A stretch of DNA of 64,000 nucleotides, from positions 1-64,000 of the forward strand of contig JAFKFL010000022.1 of NCBI GenBank assembly GCA_017308235.1. The letters are read 5' to 3'. Below, piece by piece: positions 27,321-36,613 of the stretch. The notes beneath the pieces were generated by a model. It was given only the letters and a program-made list of their open reading frames with translations. It ran no database searches and was not told where the DNA came from. The translations under genes and the position numbers were made by a program. The stretch comes from Alphaproteobacteria bacterium (GTDB lineage Bacteria; Pseudomonadota; Alphaproteobacteria; Reyranellales; Reyranellaceae). The first letter of the stretch is position 1; each line of letters starts with the position of its first letter.

Positions 27321-28100
27321 CTAATGCGCCAGGAACTCGCGGATCGCCTCCGGCGCCGCCTTTGCGTAGGTACTCCGCCGGCTGACCACGACTTTGGTGA
27401 TCGTCTTCAGCTCGAGCGCCATCTCGGCAGCTTTTGCCACGACGGCAATGCCGTTCATGATCGGGGAGCCCTCGATGACAAATGGGCATTCGCGCGCAAA
27501 CAGCAGCATGGGCAGACCGCCCGCCGGGATGATCACTTCGGCGCCCGCCGCGATCAGCGGCTTGACCTGTACCACAAACTGGTCGCGCACGCGGACGTAA
27601 GCGGTTTCGTCCGTGAATGCCTGCATGAACGAAGGCAGGTTCATCTTGAGCGCGGCAGTGCCGACATAGCGCTCGGCGAGGCCATGATTCCTCACCTGCC
27701 GATCATGCCAGGGGATAAAAATGGGATCGATCGTCACCAATGCGAACCGGTGCCCGAGGCTCAGCGCCGCCAGCAGGTTTGCTTCACCCAGCCCGACGAC
27801 GGGAATGTCGACACAGCCGCGGATTTCGAGAAGCCCCGGCTCCTGGAAATGACCAAGGACGAATGCGTCGTAGCCCGACCTCTCGGCTTCGAGCGCATTA
27901 CGGATAACCTGGTTAGCACAGCGAAACTCGCTCAGCGGATGAAAGGAATGGTCTGGCGGGTCCAGTCCATGGACCTCGAAACTCACTCCTGTTGCCGCGA
28001 CCTTGTCGAGCAGTGCCTGCAAACGCTCGATATAGGGCGCCTGCCCGACCGGATGAACGAAGCTTTGGTACCAGATACGCTTCTGGCGCACGTCAACCAT
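27321..28100 (-). CDS. Asp/Glu/hydantoin racemase-superfamily protein lacking both catalytic cysteines
   Basis: A 259-residue protein with the two-domain pseudo-symmetric fold of aspartate/glutamate and hydantoin racemases. The first active-site motif, normally a Cys before F/T-x-D-P-G, reads GHFQEPGL with His-84. The second, normally GCAGM, reads PAGGL with Ala-193. With no Cys pair, the usual two-base racemisation is impossible. The protein may instead be a decarboxylase- or isomerase-like relative (as in the AMDase and maleate isomerase group, where one Cys is kept) or an uncharacterised branch. The ATG follows GGGAGAG. It is divergent from an MFS carrier 149 bases away, which could import its substrate. 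Confidence 0.75.
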   Translation of the reverse strand: MVDVRQKRIWYQSFVHPVGQAPYIERLQALLDKVAATGVSFEVHGLDPPDHSFHPLSEFRCANQVIRNALEAERSGYDAFVLGHFQEPGLLEIRGCVDIPVVGLGEANLLAALSLGHRFALVTIDPIFIPWHDRQVRNHGLAERYVGTAALKMNLPSFMQAFTDETAYVRVRDQFVVQVKPLIAAGAEVIIPAGGLPMLLFARECPFVIEGSPIMNGIAVVAKAAEMALELKTITKVVVSRRSTYAKAAPEAIREFLAH

Positions 28101-28249
28101 CGATGCTCTCCCTCAAGTCTTACGGCGTGCATTCTATAGCGATGGAGCGTCTAGGTATCGACGGGCCGCCTTTGTGGCGTGAGCCCGGCTCATGGCGGCC
28201 CTCACTGATTTCATTGGTTCAACCCGCCAGCCGTCCGTATCGTCCGGCC

Positions 28250-29488
28250 ATGAAGGACGCTTTCCACGTTCCCCAGGTTTCGCGCGGCGAGGCTTATATC
28301 ATCCTGACCAGCGCATCGCTGATGATGACGCTGGCGATGGGCATCAGGCAGAATCTCGGCCTGTTCCAGGCTCCCGCCGCGCACGAGCTGGGGATCGCCA
28401 TCTCCGATTTCGCCCTCGCCATTTCGGTGCAGCAGGTGGCATGGGGTGTCAGCCAGCCCTTTGCGGGGGTGCTGGCCGACAAGTACGGCACGCGCCTGGT
28501 TTCACTGGCAGGCAGCCTCATCTTCGCGCTGGGGCTTTGGCTCACGGCGACCGCGACCAGCACGGGGCCGATCGTGCTGGGCGCCGGCGTGATGATCGGT
28601 ATCGCGCTGGCCTGTACGACCTCCGGTATCACCGCCAACATAGCTGCCCGCGTGGTGGCCCCGCAGCGCCGCACACTAGCCTTCGGCATCGTCTCGGCCG
28701 CGGGCTCGGTCGGCACCATGCTCACGGCGCCTATCGCCGCCTATTTCGTCAACCACGATGGCTGGCGCGCCGGGCTCTGGGCATTCCTGGTCCTGGCCCT
28801 TGCCATGTTGCCAGCGGCTTGGATCGGAAGCCGCGCCGACCGACTGCCGAACGGAGCCGCCGCCGACCGTCATCTGACGCTGGGCGGCGCCCTCGGCGAA
28901 GCTGGCAAACACAGTGGCTACCTCGTCATGGCGGCCGCCTTCTTCGTCTGCGGCCTGCAGCTCGTGTTCCTGACGACCCATCTGCCGACCTATCTCGCCC
29001 AGTGCGGCATGGATGCGTCCTACAGCGCCATCGTCCTGATGCTGATTGGCGGCTTCAACATCTTGAGTTCGTGGCTGTTCGGCTGGCTGGGCGACCGCTA
29101 CCCCAAGCGTCTGCTCCTGGGCGCCATCTACCTCCTGCGCTCCGTGACGCTGGCCTTGTTCTTCAGCTTCCCGCCGACGCCGCTTTCCGTCGTGCTGTTC
29201 GGCGCGGCCATGGGGACGTTGTGGCTGGGCGTTATCCCCCTGGTGAACGGTCTCGTGGTGCAGATCTTCGGCCTGCGTTTCCTGTCGACGCTCACGGGTA
29301 TTGCATTTCTAAGTCACCAGGCCGGCTCCTTCCTCGGTGCCTGGGGCGGCGGCTATCTCTTTGATCTGATGGGCTCCTACGACCTGGCCTGGAAGATCGG
29401 CGTGATGGTCGGCCTGGCTGCCGGCACGCTGCAGCTCCTGATGAACGACCGGCCGACCGCGCGGGTGGCCGCGGAGGCCGTCGCCTGA
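28250..29488 (+). CDS. Major facilitator superfamily transporter
   Basis: A 412-residue, 12-helix MFS protein. The loop 2-3 motif is present as GVLADKYGTRLVSLAGS and the loop 8-9 motif as GWLGDRYPKRLLLG. The style (ILTSASLMMTLAMGIRQNLGLFQAP) resembles oxalate/formate- and monocarboxylate-type carriers, so a small organic anion is a reasonable guess. The open frame extends upstream to 27992, but that part covers the racemase gene on the other strand. The ATG at 28250 begins the first hydrophobic segment. It shares an upstream region with the divergent racemase-family gene, which suggests a linked function. Confidence 0.88.
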   Translation: MKDAFHVPQVSRGEAYIILTSASLMMTLAMGIRQNLGLFQAPAAHELGIAISDFALAISVQQVAWGVSQPFAGVLADKYGTRLVSLAGSLIFALGLWLTATATSTGPIVLGAGVMIGIALACTTSGITANIAARVVAPQRRTLAFGIVSAAGSVGTMLTAPIAAYFVNHDGWRAGLWAFLVLALAMLPAAWIGSRADRLPNGAAADRHLTLGGALGEAGKHSGYLVMAAAFFVCGLQLVFLTTHLPTYLAQCGMDASYSAIVLMLIGGFNILSSWLFGWLGDRYPKRLLLGAIYLLRSVTLALFFSFPPTPLSVVLFGAAMGTLWLGVIPLVNGLVVQIFGLRFLSTLTGIAFLSHQAGSFLGAWGGGYLFDLMGSYDLAWKIGVMVGLAAGTLQLLMNDRPTARVAAEAVA

Positions 29489-29586
29489 TATTCCCGGAAC
29501 TGACATTTCCTGACATCGGGCTGGCGTACTCAGCTGTGGATAGCCATATGCGCTGATCCCGCCCATCGCCTATTCTCGCGCCCGAA

Positions 29587-32502
29587 ATGGCCAAATCACG
29601 CTTACCCGCCGCCGCCGAGCCGCACCGGTACATCTCCGTCCGGGGCGCCCGCGAACACAATTTGAAGAACGTCGACCTCGACCTGCCGCGCGATCGGCTG
29701 GTCGTGATCACGGGCCTGTCCGGATCGGGCAAGTCGTCGCTCGCCTTCGACACGATCTATGCCGAAGGCCAGCGGCGCTATGTCGAGAGCCTGTCGGCCT
29801 ATGCCCGGCAGTTCCTCGAGCTGATGCAGAAGCCCGACGTCGATTCGATCGAGGGCCTCTCGCCGGCGATCTCGATCGAGCAGAAGACGACCTCGCGCAA
29901 CCCGCGCTCGACGGTCGGCACGGTCACCGAGATCTATGACTACCTGCGCCTGCTGTTCGCCCGCGTCGGCATTCCCTATTCGCCCGCGACTGGCTTGCCG
30001 ATCGAGAGCCAGACCGTGTCGCAGATGGTCGACCGCGTGAAGACCATGGCCGACGGCACGCGCCTCTACCTGATGGCGCCCATCGTGCGCGGCCGCAAGG
30101 GCGAGTACCGCAAGGACCTGCAGGAGCTGCAGAAGAAGGGCTTCCAGCGCGTCAAGATCGACGGCAAGCTTTACGAGATCGCCGAGGCGCCAGCGCTCGA
30201 CAAGAAATACAAGCACGACATCGACGTGGTGGTGGACCGGCTGGTGGTGAAGCCGGACCTCGGCAATCGTCTGGCTGATTCGATCGAGACAGCGCTCAAC
30301 CTCGCCGAGGGCCTTGCGGTCGCAGAGAACGCCGACACCGGTGAGCGCACCGTCTTCTCCTCACGCTTCGCCTGTCCGGTCTCGGGCTTCACCATCGAGG
30401 AGATCGAGCCCCGGCTCTTCTCCTTCAATGCGCCGCAAGGCGCCTGCCCGGCCTGCGACGGCCTCGGCGTAAAAATGTTCTTCGATCCGGAGATGGTGGT
30501 GCCGGACGATCGCCTGTCGCTGGCCGAAGGCGCGGTAGCGCCGTGGGCTGATTCGTCGGGCCAGTACTACCAGCAGACGCTCGAGAGCATCGCCAAGCAC
30601 TACAAGGTCAAGATGACGACGCCGTGGCGCGACCTGCCGAAGAAGGTGCGCGACACGATCCTGAACGGCAGCAATGGCGAATCGATCGCCATGCGCTACG
30701 ACGACGGCATCCGCCAGTACCAGACCACCAAGCCGTTCGAGGGCGTGATCCCCAATCTCGACCGCCGCTGGAAGGAGACCGATTCCTCCTGGGTGCGCGA
30801 GGAGCTGGAGCGTTTCCAGCACGAGGCGAAGTGCGAGGTCTGTGGCGGCGCGCGCCTCAAGCCCGAGGCGCTGGCGGTGAAGATCGCCGGACTGAACGTG
30901 AGCCAGGTCACCGAGTTCGCGATCGGCGAGGCGGTGAAATGGTTCTTGGAGCTCGACCCCAAGCTCACGCCCAAGCAACGCGAGATCGCCGCCCGCATCC
31001 TGAAGGAGATCAACGAGCGGCTGGGCTTCCTCGACAACGTCGGCCTCTCCTATCTCACGCTGAACCGCACGTCGGGTACACTGTCGGGTGGCGAAAGCCA
31101 GCGCATCCGGCTCGCCTCACAGATCGGGTCCGGTCTCACGGGTGTGCTCTATGTGCTGGACGAGCCGTCGATCGGCCTGCACCAGCGCGACAATGACCGC
31201 CTGCTGAAGACGCTGACGCGGCTGCGCGACCTCGGCAACACGGTGCTGGTCGTCGAGCACGACGAGGATGCGATCCGAGCGGCCGATCACCTGGTCGATA
31301 TGGGACCGGGCGCTGGCGCCCACGGCGGGAAGGTCATCGCCGAAGGCACGCCCGAGGAGGTGATGCAGAACAGCGCGAGCCTCACCGGCCAGTATCTCTC
31401 CGGCTTCCGTCAGATCCCGATCCCCAAGCTCCGACGCGAGCCACCGCCGCAAAACGGCAAGGGTGACAAGGGCGGTGGCGGTCGCTGGCTGACCGTGAAA
31501 GGCGCGCGCGCCAACAATTTGCAGAACGTCAACGCCTCGATCCCGCTCGGCACCTTCACCTGCGTCACCGGCGTCTCCGGTTCGGGCAAGAGCACGCTGA
31601 TCGTCGAGACGCTCTACAAGGCGCTGGCCAAGCGGCTGAACGGCGCACGCGAGCATCCCGGCGAACATGCCGCGCTCGACGGCATCGGCCATCTCGATAA
31701 GATCGTTGACATCGACCAGTCGCCGATCGGCCGCACGCCGCGCTCGAACCCCGCCACCTATACCGGCGCCTTCTCACCGATCCGCGACTGGTTCGCCCAG
31801 CTTCCCGAATCGACCGAGCGTGGCTACAAGCCCGGTCGGTTCTCGTTCAACGTCAAGGGCGGCCGTTGCGAGGCCTGCCAGGGCGATGGCGTCATCAAGA
31901 TCGAGATGCACTTCCTGCCCGACGTCTACGTGCAGTGCGACGTCTGCAAGGGCAAGCGCTACAACCGCGAGACCCTGGAGATCCATTTCCGCGGCAAGTC
32001 GATCGCCGACGTGCTGGAGATGACCGTCGACGAGGGCGTCGAGTTCTTCAAGGCCGTGCCCGTGATCCGCGACAAACTCCTGACCCTGCAGCAGGTGGGG
32101 CTGGGCTACATCCATATCGGCCAGCAGGCGACCACCCTCTCCGGCGGCGAAGCCCAGCGCGTGAAGCTCGCCAAGGAGCTGTCGCGTCGCGCCACCGGCC
32201 GCACGCTCTACATCCTCGACGAGCCCACGACCGGGCTGCACTTCGAGGACGTGCGCAAGCTCCTCGAGGTGCTGCACCGCCTGGTCGAAGGCGGCAACAC
32301 TGTCCTGGTGATCGAGCACAATCTCGAGGTCATCAAAACGGCCGACTGGATCCTCGACATGGGTCCGGACGGCGGTTCGGGCGGCGGCCGCATCATCGCC
32401 GAGGGACCGCCCGAGGAGATCGTCAAGGTCGACGAAAGCTATACAGGCCGCTACCTCGCCCGCCTGCTGCCTCGCAGTGCCGCCGCGAAGAAGCGGGCCT
32501 AG
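29587..32502 (+). CDS. uvrA: Excinuclease ABC subunit A
   Basis: The 971-residue damage-recognition ATPase of nucleotide excision repair. Two ABC modules are seen: Walker A GLSGSGKSS at 43-51 and GVSGSGKST near 660, with signatures LSGGESQRIRLASQIG and LSGGEAQRVKLAKELS. Zinc modules include CPACDGLG/CEVCGGAR and CEACQGDG/CDVCKGKRY. Length and order are normal. The start at 29587 has no strong ribosome site. The upstream 98 bases contain no GTTC-N7-GTTC LexA box that I can see. It ends convergently with an amidase gene, with a hairpin element between. Confidence 0.98.
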   Translation: MAKSRLPAAAEPHRYISVRGAREHNLKNVDLDLPRDRLVVITGLSGSGKSSLAFDTIYAEGQRRYVESLSAYARQFLELMQKPDVDSIEGLSPAISIEQKTTSRNPRSTVGTVTEIYDYLRLLFARVGIPYSPATGLPIESQTVSQMVDRVKTMADGTRLYLMAPIVRGRKGEYRKDLQELQKKGFQRVKIDGKLYEIAEAPALDKKYKHDIDVVVDRLVVKPDLGNRLADSIETALNLAEGLAVAENADTGERTVFSSRFACPVSGFTIEEIEPRLFSFNAPQGACPACDGLGVKMFFDPEMVVPDDRLSLAEGAVAPWADSSGQYYQQTLESIAKHYKVKMTTPWRDLPKKVRDTILNGSNGESIAMRYDDGIRQYQTTKPFEGVIPNLDRRWKETDSSWVREELERFQHEAKCEVCGGARLKPEALAVKIAGLNVSQVTEFAIGEAVKWFLELDPKLTPKQREIAARILKEINERLGFLDNVGLSYLTLNRTSGTLSGGESQRIRLASQIGSGLTGVLYVLDEPSIGLHQRDNDRLLKTLTRLRDLGNTVLVVEHDEDAIRAADHLVDMGPGAGAHGGKVIAEGTPEEVMQNSASLTGQYLSGFRQIPIPKLRREPPPQNGKGDKGGGGRWLTVKGARANNLQNVNASIPLGTFTCVTGVSGSGKSTLIVETLYKALAKRLNGAREHPGEHAALDGIGHLDKIVDIDQSPIGRTPRSNPATYTGAFSPIRDWFAQLPESTERGYKPGRFSFNVKGGRCEACQGDGVIKIEMHFLPDVYVQCDVCKGKRYNRETLEIHFRGKSIADVLEMTVDEGVEFFKAVPVIRDKLLTLQQVGLGYIHIGQQATTLSGGEAQRVKLAKELSRRATGRTLYILDEPTTGLHFEDVRKLLEVLHRLVEGGNTVLVIEHNLEVIKTADWILDMGPDGGSGGGRIIAEGPPEEIVKVDESYTGRYLARLLPRSAAAKKRA

Positions 32503-32515
32503 GTATCTTCTCCTC

Positions 32516-32542
32516 TCCTCCTCACACACTTCGTGGGGAGGA
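32516..32542. repeat. 10-bp-stem hairpin between convergent uvrA and amidase genes
   Basis: TCCTCCTCAC (32516-32525) pairs with GTGGGGAGGA (32533-32542), with one G-T pair and a 7-base loop. There is no T-run on either side, so it is not a classical intrinsic terminator. It may be a dispersed intergenic palindrome or may stabilise the 3' ends of both transcripts. Confidence 0.5.
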
Positions 32543-32558
32543 AATTGACATCGCACCA

Positions 32559-34229
32559 CTAAAGCGTCGGTGGCCGGCGTGCGTTAGATGCCTGCTCATA
32601 AGCGTAAGCGAACCTCAGCAGCTTGGCCTCGCTCCAGGCGCGGCCGGCGAAGGTGAGGCCGAGGGGAAAGTCCGGCGTCTCTTTGCCGTCGACTCCCGAG
32701 ATGAAGCCCGCCGGCACCTGGACGCTGGGATAGCCCGCCTTGGCCGCGATCGCAGCGCCCGCCCATCCGGGAAAGATCACGGCATCGAGCTTGTGCTGCG
32801 CCATGTAGGCATCGAGCCCGAGCACCTGGGCGGCGTTGAGATCCATGGCCCGCGCCGAACGGTATTCCAGTTCCGACAGATCTCCACGCGTGGCCTGCGC
32901 GGCAAGGAAAAGGTCCTGGCCGAAGCGCAGCGCCTTGTCGGCGTTGGCCTGATTAAAGGCGATGATGTCGGCCATCGTCTTCATCTTCGTGTTGACCGCC
33001 CAGTCGCGCAAATAGGCGTTGAGATCGTGCTTGAGCTCGTAGAGGAACACAATCGGCGGCGACGCTGGCGCACCCTTGAATCTGCTGAGCGGATTGCGGT
33101 TCAGCACGCCCATGGTCGTGCCAGGTCCGCCAATCCAGCCCGCGGTCGGCATGCTGGCGCGCACCAGGGTGGCGCCGCAATCGGCTAGCACCGAGACGGT
33201 CTTCGCCATCACCGCCTTAGAGCGCTCCGGCAATTTGCCGAAATAGATGTCGTTCAGCGAATCGTCAGGATCGCTCGGCACGCCGATGCGTGCGCCCTTC
33301 AGCCCGTCCTTGTCGAGGCCGGCGGTGTAATCGTTTGGCCGCTGCTGATGCTGTGTCGCGGGATCCAATGGATCACGCGCGGCCAGTACGTTCAAGAGGA
33401 TCGCCGCATCGCGCACGGTACGGGTGAGCGGCCCTGCCGTGTCCTGGCTGTGCGAGATCGGCAGGATGCCCGCGCGGCTTAAAAGCCCGACCGTGGGTTT
33501 CACCGTGACCACGCCGTTCTGTGTCGCCGGACTGAGCAGCGAACCGGAGGTTTCGGTGCCAATCGCCGCGGCACACAAGTCCGCCGCGACGGCAACGGCG
33601 GAGCCTGCGCTTGAACCACCCGGCGCCACGATCGGGATGCCGCGATCGTCGACGAGTGTCGGCGCATATGGGTTCCTCACCTGGCCGCCCAGTGAGCTGT
33701 AACCCGAAGGCATGTCGATCGCGATGATGTTGGCGAACTCGGTCAGGTTCGCCTTGCCCAGGATCACCGCGCCGGCGGCGCGCAGCCGCTTGACGATCGT
33801 GGCATCGTCCTTGGCGCGTGCATTCTCCAGCGCGAGAGAGCCAGCAGTCGTGTGCTGCTTGTCACCGGTGGCGACATTGTCCTTGACCAGGATCGGCACG
33901 CCGGCGAGCGGTTGGCGTGCCGACGGTTTCACGCCATCGAGATGGCCGGCAATCGACAACGCATCGGGATTGATCTCGCGCACCGACGTGAGGGCTGGCC
34001 CGGTGCGATCGTAGGACTCGATCCGTGCCACGTAAGCACGCACAAGGGCACTTGCGGTTGTCTTTCCACCGGCAAGTGCGTCAACCACCTCAACAAGCGA
34101 AGCATTCTCCACAGCAAACGACACCTGCGCCTCCACACGTACCGACACTATCGCACCCGTCGCGGCCGACAGAACGGCGAGTTCACGCCGCGTGAGTCCG
34201 CTGCGATCGGGGCGCTTTGGTTTCGCCAT
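32559..34229 (-). CDS. Amidase-signature-family hydrolase with likely Tat signal
   Basis: A 556-residue amidase. The Ser-cisSer-Lys machinery is visible: the Lys in PILVKDNVATGD, the Gly/Ser block GGSSAGSAVAVAADLCAAAIGTETSGS holding both serines, and downstream KPTVGLLSR. The N-terminus LTRRELAVLSAATGAIVSV looks like a twin-arginine signal, which would place the enzyme in the periplasm. GatA proteins, by contrast, are cytoplasmic, and no gatB or gatC is nearby. It should hydrolyse a small or peptide amide; the substrate is open. It is 9 bases upstream of the sterol-desaturase-like gene and they may share a message. Confidence 0.9.
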   Translation of the reverse strand: MAKPKRPDRSGLTRRELAVLSAATGAIVSVRVEAQVSFAVENASLVEVVDALAGGKTTASALVRAYVARIESYDRTGPALTSVREINPDALSIAGHLDGVKPSARQPLAGVPILVKDNVATGDKQHTTAGSLALENARAKDDATIVKRLRAAGAVILGKANLTEFANIIAIDMPSGYSSLGGQVRNPYAPTLVDDRGIPIVAPGGSSAGSAVAVAADLCAAAIGTETSGSLLSPATQNGVVTVKPTVGLLSRAGILPISHSQDTAGPLTRTVRDAAILLNVLAARDPLDPATQHQQRPNDYTAGLDKDGLKGARIGVPSDPDDSLNDIYFGKLPERSKAVMAKTVSVLADCGATLVRASMPTAGWIGGPGTTMGVLNRNPLSRFKGAPASPPIVFLYELKHDLNAYLRDWAVNTKMKTMADIIAFNQANADKALRFGQDLFLAAQATRGDLSELEYRSARAMDLNAAQVLGLDAYMAQHKLDAVIFPGWAGAAIAAKAGYPSVQVPAGFISGVDGKETPDFPLGLTFAGRAWSEAKLLRFAYAYEQASNARRPPTL

Positions 34230-34238
34230 CTTACGGTC

Positions 34239-35102
34239 TCACGGAGGACCGAACAGCCTGGCGACGGCCGCCTTTGGGCTGGAGGCATGGACCGCCCCTT
34301 TCAGGACGTCCCATAGCCCCTCATAGGCGATGTAAAGCGGGTTGTTGGGCCTCGAACGGTTATGTACCAGGCCATAACGGATCGCGACGTCAGGACGCTC
34401 GGGCTGGTAGGTACCGAAGAGGTGATCCCAGAGCATCAGCGTGCCACCGTAATTCTTGTCGATGTATTCGGAGTTGCTGGCGTGATGCACCCGATGCGCT
34501 GACGGCGTGTTGATGAACCACTCGACCCAACGCACGTGCGGCACAAGTTCGGTATGGACGAAGAACTGGTAAGCAAGGTCGGCAGAGACCATGCCAAAGA
34601 CCCAGACCGGATCGTAGCCCAACCAAACGATCGGCAAATAAAACAGGAACAGGCCGGACAGGACCGGCGTCCACGCAAGCCGGAAAGCCGTCGTCGCCAG
34701 CATCTTCTCACTGCTGTGGTGCACGCTGTGCGAGGCCCACAGGAAGTTGATGCGATGCGAGCAGCGGTGCTCGACGTAGAAGCCGAGGTCGACCAGCACG
34801 AACAGCAGGATCAGGCTCGGCCAATTGTCCAACGACACCGGGATTGTGGTGAGCCGGTACTCGTAGACGAAGGCGGCGAACACGCCAAAGACGATCCCGT
34901 GGGTGGCCGCCTGGGCGATGATGTGGCCGACCGTCATGACCACCGACACCGAAGCATTCTTCCACGGATAGGTGCCGTCGCGGCGCGCCAGAAAAAAGCC
35001 CTCGACCAGCACGGTGAGAGCAAACAGGCTCATCGCGATTACCGCCGGCGCAAACTGCCCGGCCCTTCCCAGAATCTGCTCGAAGCTCAGGTAGAATTCC
35101 AT
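34239..35102 (-). CDS. Sterol desaturase/fatty-acid hydroxylase family membrane oxygenase
   Basis: A 287-residue integral-membrane di-iron enzyme. The histidine clusters are EHRCSHR, HSVHHSSE and HRVHHAS, with further His near the C-terminus, spread between four or more hydrophobic segments. The family hydroxylates or desaturates lipids, sterols or carotenoids using O2. I use the ATG at 35100-35102, preceded by GGGGAGG. A start at 35135 would overlap the upstream kinase gene by 16 bases. Its closest neighbours (kinase fusion, amidase) do not reveal the lipid substrate. Confidence 0.9.
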   Translation of the reverse strand: MEFYLSFEQILGRAGQFAPAVIAMSLFALTVLVEGFFLARRDGTYPWKNASVSVVMTVGHIIAQAATHGIVFGVFAAFVYEYRLTTIPVSLDNWPSLILLFVLVDLGFYVEHRCSHRINFLWASHSVHHSSEKMLATTAFRLAWTPVLSGLFLFYLPIVWLGYDPVWVFGMVSADLAYQFFVHTELVPHVRWVEWFINTPSAHRVHHASNSEYIDKNYGGTLMLWDHLFGTYQPERPDVAIRYGLVHNRSRPNNPLYIAYEGLWDVLKGAVHASSPKAAVARLFGPP

Positions 35103-35119
35103 TGGCCTCCCCTGCGGTT

Positions 35120-36613
35120 CTAACGCCGCTGCCAATCAATCCGACCAACATCATAACCGAACTGGCGCTCCACCACAGCGGGCGTCGCATCGGAGGCATC
35201 ACCTGTGCGTGACGCGACGCGTTCCTTGGCCACCTCTTTGGGGATGTCGAGCCACAAGCCTTCGAAAGGGACACCGACCTTGACCGCCAATGCTTCCGCC
35301 GCCTGCCGCTCTTCGGGGCGCGCGAACACGGCGTCGAGCACAACGCTGTGACCTGCACGCAGGACCCGTTCGGCGCGCGTCATCATCGCAGCGTAGACCC
35401 TGGCCGAGGCCTCGGGTGAGTAGCTGCCGGCCGGCATACGCTCCTCCAGCGCAATACCCGCCAATCGTTTGCGCTCGACGTCGCTGCGCACGGCAATCGC
35501 GCCCGGTGCGCGGCCGATCTCCGGCGCAAGCTGCAACGCTTTGGTCGTCTTGCCGCTGCCCGAGAGGCCGCCGATCGCCATCAGCCGCGGCGGCGCAGGC
35601 TGCAGGAAGGTAAGCGCGGTGCGCTGATAGGCGCGGGCTGGCTCGGTGTCCCCGCCGCTCACCGCTCCGGCTGCGGCATCGACATGCGCCCGGATCGAGG
35701 CGCGACGCGAGAGGAACATCGGCAGCAGCGCCAACGCTTCGTCATGTGTCGCGCCGACAAGCTCGCCAATCCGCCACAGCCATTCGTTCAGCAACCGGTT
35801 GGCAAGCGAACGCTGACCGCGATGGCAAAGATCCATCAAGGTGAAGGCGAGATCGTACAGCACATCGGTGTTGGCGATGCGGTCCGAGAACTCGATGGCG
35901 TCGAACGGCACCGGCTTGTCCTCGATCAACACGATGTTGCGCAGATGCAGGTCGCCATGGCAGCGCCGGATCGCCCCCGCCTCGACCCGGCGCGCCACCA
36001 GATCCATGAACGGCTCCAACGACCGCGGCATGCCCTCGGCCAGCGCTTCCGTCGTCGGCGGATGAAGCCGCTCACCCCGTTCTCGCATCTGGCGGATATC
36101 GGCCGCGACCGACTGGCGGTAGTCGTCGGGTCGACAAAAGCCATCCCGGATCGGGCTCAGCCCGTCATGGAAGCAGGCGATGCGCGCACCCAGGGCCGTC
36201 ATCATTTCAGTTGTGAGTGCGCTCTGGTCGGTCAGCCGGTCGAACAGCTTGCCGTCATCGAATCGATGCATGACGACCAATGAATCAAGGGCATTGGCTG
36301 TCGTCTCGCCAATCTCGCCCAACGCCAGCCGGCCGTCGGACTCGTGCCGCACCGGCGCCACGCCGAGGTAAACTTCCGGTGCCAGCGGACGATTGATGTC
36401 GATCTCGGCCTGACACATGGCGGCCCGCCGATCGGCGGTGGAAAAATCCATGTACGGAAACTTCACCGCGCGCTTCAGCTTATAAGCGCGCTCGCTGGCG
36501 AGAAACACGACGGCGCCATGCGTGTCGATGCGTCTTGCGGGCGCCAGGCGCCGCTCGAGGAAATCGATGACCTCGGTCTGGTCCTCGACGACAAAGGACG
36601 GATGCGCCGTCAT
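35120..36613 (-). CDS. Two-domain phosphotransferase: aminoglycoside-phosphotransferase-like plus P-loop kinase
   Basis: A 497-residue fusion. Residues 1-320 form an APH-like kinase lobe with the Brenner motif CHGDLHLRN and the metal motif FDAIEFSD. Residues 340-497 form a separate P-loop kinase with Walker A GGLSGSGKTT, resembling gluconate- or zeta-toxin-type nucleotide kinases. The combination is a known but uncharacterised family (COG2187 joined to COG0645). A role in resistance is not implied by the fold. The stop is near the sterol-desaturase start, and its ATG overlaps the CDF gene's stop by four bases (36610-36613), so the two are co-translated. Confidence 0.88.
   Translation of the reverse strand: MTAHPSFVVEDQTEVIDFLERRLAPARRIDTHGAVVFLASERAYKLKRAVKFPYMDFSTADRRAAMCQAEIDINRPLAPEVYLGVAPVRHESDGRLALGEIGETTANALDSLVVMHRFDDGKLFDRLTDQSALTTEMMTALGARIACFHDGLSPIRDGFCRPDDYRQSVAADIRQMRERGERLHPPTTEALAEGMPRSLEPFMDLVARRVEAGAIRRCHGDLHLRNIVLIEDKPVPFDAIEFSDRIANTDVLYDLAFTLMDLCHRGQRSLANRLLNEWLWRIGELVGATHDEALALLPMFLSRRASIRAHVDAAAGAVSGGDTEPARAYQRTALTFLQPAPPRLMAIGGLSGSGKTTKALQLAPEIGRAPGAIAVRSDVERKRLAGIALEERMPAGSYSPEASARVYAAMMTRAERVLRAGHSVVLDAVFARPEERQAAEALAVKVGVPFEGLWLDIPKEVAKERVASRTGDASDATPAVVERQFGYDVGRIDWQRR

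Noticed and set aside
29489..29586. LexA (SOS) box before uvrA or ssb
   Set aside because: No GTTC-N7-GTTC repeat was seen in either upstream region.
35120..36613. Aminoglycoside resistance gene
   Set aside because: The APH-like fold covers many housekeeping kinases, and the fused P-loop kinase points to an uncharacterised family.
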